A stretch of DNA of 19,425 bases from Phycisphaerales bacterium UBA1910. GTDB lineage: Bacteria > Planctomycetota > Phycisphaerae > Phycisphaerales > UBA1924. The notes under the pieces are model-generated. The model was not told the origin of the DNA and made no database searches. It was given only the letters and a program-made list of their open reading frames with translations. The first letter of the stretch is position 1; every line of letters begins with the position of its first letter. This document shows, piece by piece, positions 14,575-19,425 of the stretch. The position numbers and the translations under genes were made by a program. The stretch covers positions 29,008-48,432 of the forward strand of contig DDGE01000027.1 in NCBI GenBank assembly GCA_002337545.1. The letters run 5' to 3'.

Positions 14575-15554
14575 AGGAGGAACCCTCGCACACCAGCTTC
14601 CGCGACAAGAACAATAAGGTATACCGGGAGATGGATGATCGAACCAAAGAACGCGACACGGGCTGCTCGGTCCGTTCGTCTGATCGCAAACTTGAAGCTC
14701 AGAATCACCAACATCCCGCCCAAAAGGATCGACGCAAGCCCTGTTGCCCAGATCGATGTCAGTTCAGGCGTGATCCACAGCGGCGCGAGGCCGGCGGGAA
14801 TCAACAACGCGGAGGTGACCACCATCGTTGCTGCGGTGTGGTTCCCGACGGGGTCCACGATTGGGAGCATGCGGAACCCGCCCGCTTCATAATCAACCCT
14901 GCACATCCACGCGATCGCGAAAAAGTGGGGTAGCTGCCATAGGAACATGATGCAGAACAGCATCAGCCCGATCGGTTCAACCAGCGGTGCGAAACCGGCA
15001 CCTGGCGCCACCGCTGTTGTTCCGATCATGGTCGGCAAGGCACCGGGGACAGCCCCGATGAGCGTGTTGGTTATGGTGATGGGCTTGAGAGGCGTGTAGA
15101 TCAGCACATACGAAGCGGCTGTCATCAATGCGACAAGCGCCGGAAGCATCCCGCAGGTCAATGCCAAGATTCCACAGCCGGCAATAGTCATGCCGAGCCC
15201 GAAGAGCAGCACGAATCGCGGAGAGAGTCGCTTCGACGGAATCGGGCGCACGCGTGTGCGCTTCATCATCGCATCGCGATCGGATTCGTACCACATATTG
15301 AGCGCATTGGCCCCGCCAGATGCGATTGAGGTTCCGAAGCCAACTCCGAGGATGTAGCGGATCCACTCCAGTGGTGTCTCGATGCCGTAGTGCAATCCGC
15401 CGAGCCCAAGACCGACCAGCGCCGTGATCGTAACAAGCTTCGTAATCCCGGGCTTCGTGAGCTCTTTGCATGCACCGAATAGCGAAACCGAAACACTCGG
15501 TTCAGCGCGATCAGCCGGGGCTTGAATGGGTTCGCTGCTCGATGTGCTGCTCAC
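14571..15554 (-). CDS. ctaB: Protoheme IX farnesyltransferase (heme O synthase) CtaB
   Basis: CtaB is a polytopic UbiA-family prenyltransferase that adds a farnesyl group to heme B to make heme O for heme-copper oxidases. The first Asp-rich motif region reads NALNMWYESDRDAMMKRT, followed by RVRPIPSKRLSP. The second characteristic stretch is LWQLPHFFAIAW, then DYEAGGFRMLP. YTPLKPITITNTLIGAVPGA is also family-specific. About eight to nine hydrophobic spans are present in 327 residues, slightly longer than usual because of a Ser-rich N-terminal extension. The start is GTG (complement of 15552-15554), with no Shine-Dalgarno but TATGAT 5 bases upstream. It lies 16 bases after the secreted-nuclease gene, and its 3' end overlaps the ABC ATPase gene. 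No ctaA or oxidase subunit gene lies in this window. Confidence 0.95.
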   Translation of the reverse strand: MSSTSSSEPIQAPADRAEPSVSVSLFGACKELTKPGITKLVTITALVGLGLGGLHYGIETPLEWIRYILGVGFGTSIASGGANALNMWYESDRDAMMKRTRVRPIPSKRLSPRFVLLFGLGMTIAGCGILALTCGMLPALVALMTAASYVLIYTPLKPITITNTLIGAVPGALPTMIGTTAVAPGAGFAPLVEPIGLMLFCIMFLWQLPHFFAIAWMCRVDYEAGGFRMLPIVDPVGNHTAATMVVTSALLIPAGLAPLWITPELTSIWATGLASILLGGMLVILSFKFAIRRTDRAARVAFFGSIIHLPVYLIVLVAEAGVRGFLL

Positions 15555-15559
15555 GCAGA

Positions 15560-15565
15560 ATCATA
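15560..15565 (-). promoter_or_regulatory. -10-like element of ctaB, possible leaderless start
   Basis: TATGAT on the minus strand ends 5 bases before the ctaB GTG, in the short gap after the upstream gene's stop. No Shine-Dalgarno is visible. It would give the ctaB-ABC-sco1 unit its own promoter. Confidence 0.4.
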
Positions 15566-15570
15566 GTCAC

Positions 15571-16722
15571 TCAGGGAACGATCACATCTGCCCAAACAGG
15601 GAAATGATCGGAGGGAAACTGCTCAAACGACCCCGCGTCTCGCCACACACCTGAATCTGTGATCGTGATCGAAGCGGAGGGCAGCACATAGTCCACGCGA
15701 AGCCCGAACCGTGCTGTATCGGTCCGGTCCAGCCGTTCAAACTTGATATCCGAGGACGGGTGAGCGTCCTTCGCGAGCTTTGGACTCGAGAAGAGCTGAG
15801 AGAAGAGCGTCATCTCCAATCCAGAACCATCCGTTGGATCCGCGTTGAGATCGCCGAGAATCACGAAGGGTGCATCAATCTTGAGACCGCCCGTATGCCC
15901 CGAATCGTCATAGAGTGATGGTTCATTGTCGATATACGCACGGATCAGTTTAATCTCGTCGTGATTTCGCAAGACATTGCGCTTTTCTTCGCCGTCAAAC
16001 GCTGGTGGTGTCGGGTGCGAGATCAACACATGGAGCGCATCGCCGTCCGGGAGCACAACGGGGACATCGGCGAATGTCTTTGACGGCAAACGCAGAATGT
16101 TCCATTCCTGCTCATCGTACCAGTCTGAACCATCAACTCCTCGGGGCAATTTTGCGCCGGGCAGGTCTTTCCAGAGGAAGTTTTGGAAGGTACGAATCCC
16201 CTCGCGATCGATCTCCAGACGACGATCGACGAGCAACGCCATCCCATACTGTCCGGGGAAAGTCCCGAAACCGAAGCAGTCATTGCCGTACTCACGATGG
16301 GCCGAGGATTGCTGAAGTGCTCGCTCAGGAACCTCTTTCATAACCGTACCGGAGTTGTCAAGATCGAACCCGGAATGGATGCCCGTATTTGTTGCAGGGG
16401 TGTAGGTCTCATAGAACATCGGACGCAAGCCCTCGCCCTGGGAGACCGCGAGATAGTTGTACGCGAACTTCTCCGCGTTGCTCGGCCCGTCCGTCTGAGC
16501 GGTCTCGATCTCGTTCAGCAGCACGATGTTGGGGCGGATGCGTTGAATGATCGCGGCGATCTGCATGAGGCGTTCGTCATCGCTCGTATCAAGCTGCTCA
16601 GAACGGACATCCTCGATGTTGAAAGTGGCAACCCGAAGCGCAACCGGCTGCGTGTCCGATCCGAACGCGTTGGAAAAGGGAATAAGGAGTAAAAACAAGA
16701 CGGTGAATCGTGTGGCTATCAT
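15571..16722 (-). CDS. Secreted endonuclease/exonuclease/phosphatase (EEP) family protein
   Basis: This is a 383-residue protein with a cleavable signal peptide (residues 1-21, MIATRFTVLFLLLIPFSNAFG), so it acts outside the cytoplasm. EEP-fold metal and catalytic motifs are in order: VATFNIEDV (Asn35), VLLNEIE (Glu71), VLISHPTPP, VILGDLNADP (Asp291 and Asn293), LRVDYVLPS (Asp344) and SDHFPVW (Asp372 and His373). Members cleave phosphodiesters or phosphomonoesters in nucleic acids, lipids or inositides; the exact substrate cannot be read here, but scavenging of phosphate or nucleotides is plausible. The ATG is preceded by AGAGG about 6 bases upstream. The gene runs toward ctaB with only a 16-base gap, yet ctaB seems to have its own promoter, so a shared operon is not certain. 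Confidence 0.9.
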   Translation of the reverse strand: MIATRFTVLFLLLIPFSNAFGSDTQPVALRVATFNIEDVRSEQLDTSDDERLMQIAAIIQRIRPNIVLLNEIETAQTDGPSNAEKFAYNYLAVSQGEGLRPMFYETYTPATNTGIHSGFDLDNSGTVMKEVPERALQQSSAHREYGNDCFGFGTFPGQYGMALLVDRRLEIDREGIRTFQNFLWKDLPGAKLPRGVDGSDWYDEQEWNILRLPSKTFADVPVVLPDGDALHVLISHPTPPAFDGEEKRNVLRNHDEIKLIRAYIDNEPSLYDDSGHTGGLKIDAPFVILGDLNADPTDGSGLEMTLFSQLFSSPKLAKDAHPSSDIKFERLDRTDTARFGLRVDYVLPSASITITDSGVWRDAGSFEQFPSDHFPVWADVIVP

Positions 16723-16779
16723 GATGTGCCTCTGATCGGCCAGATTGGTGTTTTTTAACCAATGCTGATCGATGGTCTA

Positions 16780-16853
16780 GCCCCCGTAGCTCAGCTGGAT
16801 AGAGCACCGGACTTCTAATCCGACGGTCGCAGGTTCGAATCCTGCCGGGGGTG
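16780..16853 (+). tRNA. tRNA-Arg (anticodon UCU)
   Basis: This is a 74-base cloverleaf without an encoded CCA. The acceptor stem GCCCCCG pairs with CGGGGGT (first pair G-U), and the discriminator is G at 16853, as expected for arginine tRNAs. The D-arm is TAGCTCAGCTGGATAGAGC. The anticodon loop CTTCTAA has TCT at 16814-16816, and the T-arm is GCAGG-TTCGAAT-CCTGC. It decodes AGA and probably AGG. A TTTT follows directly and the opposing gene's stop codon lies 4 bases downstream. Confidence 0.97.
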
Positions 16854-16857
16854 TTTT

Positions 16858-17808
16858 CTATGCGCTCGTCAGCGCATCCAGCACTTCATCGAGCGTGGAG
16901 TAGGTGAACTCGAACCCCTCGTCGAGGAATCGCTTGGGCACGCAATAACGCCCATACAGAACCAGCTCCGGATCAGTATCGAGGATTGTTGAGCACATCA
17001 ATCGCAGCCCGATCTCCGGCCCCGGAAGTGCGATCGGTTGCCTGATCCGTTTTCGCAATCCACGCATGAACTCCAGATACCCAACCGGCTCGGGTGCTGT
17101 CGCGATGTAGATGCCCGATCGAGCATCGTTCGTCAACGCATCCTCAAAGATGCGACACATATCGAGCTCATGGATCCAACTGATCCCCTGGGTGCCCGAA
17201 CCGACTTTGCCGCCGAGCCCAAGCTTCGCGACCCGACGCAATGTCGGGAACGCACCACCTTGAGGGCCGAGCACAAAGCTCGTCCGGAGAATCACACGCC
17301 TCGGTCCTTCCGGGCATGCATCCTCGAATGCTTGCTCCCACGCTTTCCCAACAGTGGGGGCGAGCCCGTACCCGAACGCTGAAGACTCATCACAGACCGT
17401 ACTGGGTGGGTCGCCGTAGATGTGTGCGGTGCTCATCTGCACCCAGACCTCTGGAGTAGTTCCGAGCGATCGGAACGCCTCTCCAAGGACCAGGGTCGAT
17501 TCCACGCGTGATCGGAGGATCTCATCGCACCGAGCGGGCGTCTTGCGACAATCAACCGAACGCCCTGAAAGATTCAGAATATGGGTGCATCCATTGAGAG
17601 ATTGCACCCAATCTCCGATCGTTCGCCCGTCCCAAGTTATGTGAGAAACTCGTGTTGCGCTCTCAATCCAATCTGGTCGGGAACGGCTCAAGATCACGAT
17701 GTCCCATTCGTGTGATGCGTGCTCATTGAGATAACGCACAAACGCAGACCCGAGATAGCCGCTCCCGCCGGCAATCACGAGTTTCTTTCGTGGGGTTGTT
17801 TCCGTCAT
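16858..17808 (-). CDS. TIGR01777-type NAD(P)-dependent epimerase-like protein (YfcH/SDR39U1 family)
   Basis: This is a 316-residue extended short-chain dehydrogenase. The nucleotide-binding glycine motif GGSGYLG is at residues 14-20 (context LVIAGGSGYLGSAF). THILNLSGRSVDCRKTPARC and VQMSTAHIYGD are typical of this subgroup, as are RTSFVLGPQGGAFPTLRRVAKLGLGGKVGSGTQGISWIHE (here spread over about 40 residues) and the C-terminal KRFLDEGFEFTYSTLDEVL. The biochemical role of the family is poorly defined. The ATG (complement of 17806-17808) is preceded by AAGGGG 6 bases upstream; a GTG seven codons earlier is an unlikely alternative. The gene is divergent from cbs and its stop nearly touches the tRNA gene. 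Confidence 0.93.
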   Translation of the reverse strand: MTETTPRKKLVIAGGSGYLGSAFVRYLNEHASHEWDIVILSRSRPDWIESATRVSHITWDGRTIGDWVQSLNGCTHILNLSGRSVDCRKTPARCDEILRSRVESTLVLGEAFRSLGTTPEVWVQMSTAHIYGDPPSTVCDESSAFGYGLAPTVGKAWEQAFEDACPEGPRRVILRTSFVLGPQGGAFPTLRRVAKLGLGGKVGSGTQGISWIHELDMCRIFEDALTNDARSGIYIATAPEPVGYLEFMRGLRKRIRQPIALPGPEIGLRLMCSTILDTDPELVLYGRYCVPKRFLDEGFEFTYSTLDEVLDALTSA

Positions 17809-17858
17809 CTGAATCCCCTTCTGGGCCACATCAAAGTCATTTTTGACCCTCCGGACCC

Positions 17859-17864
17859 TATGAT
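17859..17864 (+). promoter_or_regulatory. -10-like element of cbs, possible leaderless start
   Basis: TATGAT ends 6 bases before the cbs ATG at 17871, and no purine-rich ribosome site lies between. TTGACC at 17843-17848 is only 10 bases upstream of it, too close to be a standard -35. Confidence 0.45.
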
Positions 17865-17870
17865 CATCCT

Positions 17871-19286
17871 ATGCAAACCACTGCCACGCTTGAGCCGAAA
17901 ACGAAGTCCGCCCCCATCGCCAATAACATCCTCGAATCGATCGGGAACACCCCGCTCGTCAAGCTCAACAAGGTCGTTGAGCCCGGATCAGCAACGGTCT
18001 ACGCCAAGTGCGAGTTCATGAACCCCGCGGGGTCGATCAAGGACCGCATGGCGAGCTTCATCATCGCCAAGGCCGAGGAAGAAGGTCTCCTCAAGCCCGG
18101 CGGCACCATCGTCGAGAACACTTCGGGCAACACAGGCATGGGCGCCGCGATGACCGCAGCGGTGAAGGGCTACAAGGCCGTCTTCACCATGCCCGACAAG
18201 ATGAGCCAGGAAAAGATCGACGGGCTCCGCGCGTTCGGAGCTCAGGTCATCATCACCCCGACCGATGTGCCGGGCGATTCGCCCGATCACTATGTCAATG
18301 TCGCCAAGCGGGTCGCATCGGAGACGCCCAACTCATTTTACATGGATCAGTACCACTCCCAGTGGAACATCGAGGCCCATGAGGTCCTTACTGGCAAGGA
18401 ACTCTACGAGCAGACCGACGGCGGCAAAGTCGACGCGATCGTCGTCGGCACCGGGACCGGTGGCACGGCCTCGGGGATCGGGCGTTATTTCAAGAAGATG
18501 GGTGCCAAGACACAGATCATCGGCGTCGATCCGCTCGGGTCCGTCCATTACCACTACTTCAAGACCGGCACACTCCCGACCCCCTATGTCTACAAAGTCG
18601 AGGGGCTCGGCGAGGACATCAAGTGCGAGGCATTCGACCCCAGCGTCGTTGACGAGATGTATCAGGTGAACGATTACGAATGTTTCACCATGGCGCGCCG
18701 CCTGACCCGCGAGGAAGGACTTTTCTGTGGCGGTTCGTCCGGCGGGATGGTCCACATCGCCTGCCAGGTCGCCAAGCAGCTCGGCGAGGGCAAGACCGTC
18801 ATCGCGGTCTGCCCCGATTCGGGCACGCGTTATGTCACCAAGTACCTCTCCGACGAGTGGATGAAGATGCACGGGTTCCTCGAACCCGAGAAGGGGCTCG
18901 GTCTTATCGAAGACCTGATCAATCCCGATGCATCGGTCGTCACGATCAGCGAGTCCGATTCCGTGAGTGCAGCGGTGAATTCATTGCGAGACAACGGGAT
19001 CTCGCAGGTCCCCGTCGTCAATATGGACGGCAAGCCCGTCGGGATCATCCACGAGGTGGATGTGCTCCGCGGTCTGCACTCCAACTCGATCGCCATGAAC
19101 ACCCCCGCAAAGGAAATCATGAATGCGATCGGTGGGCTTCTGCACCCCAAGGCACGCGTCGAAGAGCTTTATGGCATCTTTGAAACCGATCATGTCGCGA
19201 TCGTTATTGACGGGTCAGACATCAAGGGTGTGATCTCCAAGATCGACATGATCGAACATCTCGCGAAGAAGAACCAGAGCAACTAA
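17871..19286 (+). CDS. cbs: Cystathionine beta-synthase with C-terminal CBS-domain pair
   Basis: This 471-residue PLP enzyme condenses homocysteine and serine (or O-acetylserine) to cystathionine. The Schiff-base Lys57 lies in NPAGSIKDR, the substrate-binding loop is TSGNTGMG (from 84), and the phosphate-binding loop is [12 protein letters not shown] (from 193). Residues from about 350 to the end form two CBS motifs ([40 protein letters not shown]) that usually bind adenosyl ligands and tune activity. The heme-binding N-terminal domain of animal CBS is absent. Codon choice is markedly biased to C-ending codons and AAG, more than in neighbours, which suggests high expression. The start has no Shine-Dalgarno and a TATGAT 6 bases upstream. 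A cystathionine-processing enzyme gene follows 26 bases downstream. Confidence 0.94.
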   Translation: MQTTATLEPKTKSAPIANNILESIGNTPLVKLNKVVEPGSATVYAKCEFMNPAGSIKDRMASFIIAKAEEEGLLKPGGTIVENTSGNTGMGAAMTAAVKGYKAVFTMPDKMSQEKIDGLRAFGAQVIITPTDVPGDSPDHYVNVAKRVASETPNSFYMDQYHSQWNIEAHEVLTGKELYEQTDGGKVDAIVVGTGTGGTASGIGRYFKKMGAKTQIIGVDPLGSVHYHYFKTGTLPTPYVYKVEGLGEDIKCEAFDPSVVDEMYQVNDYECFTMARRLTREEGLFCGGSSGGMVHIACQVAKQLGEGKTVIAVCPDSGTRYVTKYLSDEWMKMHGFLEPEKGLGLIEDLINPDASVVTISESDSVSAAVNSLRDNGISQVPVVNMDGKPVGIIHEVDVLRGLHSNSIAMNTPAKEIMNAIGGLLHPKARVEELYGIFETDHVAIVIDGSDIKGVISKIDMIEHLAKKNQSN

Positions 19287-19312
19287 CTCCCGTTCACGGA
19301 AGGACGATACCC

Positions 19313-19425
19313 ATGGAAGTTTCAAGTAACGCCCAGTTCGGGACCCGCGCGATCCATGCCGGTCAGCGCCCAGACCCATCCACCGGCGCGATCATGACGC
19401 CGATCTACCAGACCTCGACCTTTGT
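19313..19425 (+). CDS. Cys/Met metabolism PLP enzyme (cystathionine gamma-synthase/gamma-lyase type), 5' part only
   Basis: Only the first 37 codons are inside the window. The N-terminus contains [20 protein letters not shown] and then TPIYQTSTF, which is the hallmark opening of the trans-sulfuration PLP family (MetB, MetC, cystathionine gamma-lyase). Which activity it has cannot be decided from this part. GGAAGGA at 19298-19304 lies 8 bases before the ATG. Its position 26 bases after cbs favours cystathionine gamma-lyase and a homocysteine-to-cysteine route. Confidence 0.9.
   Translation, partial: MEVSSNAQFGTRAIHAGQRPDPSTGAIMTPIYQTSTF

Noticed and set aside
16745..16773. TTGGTG and ATCGAT as a promoter for the tRNA, and the TTGGT/ACCAA inverted repeat
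   Set aside because: The -10 match is poor and the 5-bp stem has an 8-base loop; neither is convincing.
16861..16876. Hairpin TGCGCT-cgtc-AGCGCA at the end of the epimerase-like gene
   Set aside because: No T run follows on either strand at the right place, so it is not a normal terminator; probably a coincidence of Ala/Ser codons.

Overview
The window is a bacterial chromosome segment, moderately GC-rich and densely coding, with no mobile element, CRISPR array or phage gene that I can see. Gene content (CsrA, SCO1 and heme O synthase for aerobic respiration, an arginine-succinyltransferase cluster, cystathionine beta-synthase, many acidic or Ser-rich hypothetical proteins) and the style of the proteins fit a planctomycete, perhaps class Phycisphaerae. 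That placement is inference from protein resemblance; there is no rRNA here to prove it.

Layout. Positions 98-1401: nucleoside diphosphate kinase (ndk, +) converges with csrA (-) on a shared bidirectional terminator, followed by an Nfu-type Fe-S scaffold gene (-). Positions 1468-3015: a lipoprotein with a His-rich C-terminal motif, divergent from nfu. Positions 3129-8687: a four-gene co-directional cluster of M20 (glutamate-carboxypeptidase-like) hydrolase, class III aminotransferase, AstA arginine/ornithine N-succinyltransferase with a lysine-rich tail, and AstD succinylglutamate semialdehyde dehydrogenase. This looks like an arginine or ornithine catabolic route in which the M20 enzyme may replace the usual desuccinylase AstE. 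Positions 8690-9484 (-): a single-pass membrane coiled-coil protein. Positions 9541-12240 (+): tilS, an overlapping receiver-like protein lacking the phospho-acceptor Asp, and an aminopeptidase P-type M24 peptidase, ended by a terminator that lies inside the 3' end of the opposing sco1 gene. Positions 12262-16722 (-): in transcription order a secreted endonuclease/exonuclease/phosphatase-family protein, ctaB, an ABC ATPase, an ABC-2 permease and sco1. The last four look like a cytochrome oxidase biogenesis unit. Positions 16780-16853: tRNA-Arg(UCU). Positions 16858-17808 (-): a TIGR01777-type sugar-epimerase-like protein. Positions 17871 to the end (+): cystathionine beta-synthase and the start of a Cys/Met-metabolism PLP enzyme, together suggesting transsulfuration.

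Translation signals split into two classes. Most genes inside operons have a clear Shine-Dalgarno sequence. Seven genes at the head of possible transcription units (nfu, lipoprotein, M20 hydrolase, tilS, sco1, ctaB, cbs) have no convincing one but carry a TANNNT -10-like hexamer 4-7 bases before the start codon, the pattern expected for leaderless mRNAs. This pattern also helped choose several GTG starts. There is no gene-free stretch longer than about 300 bases; the largest gap, 886-1098, holds the csrA promoter and otherwise nothing I recognise.
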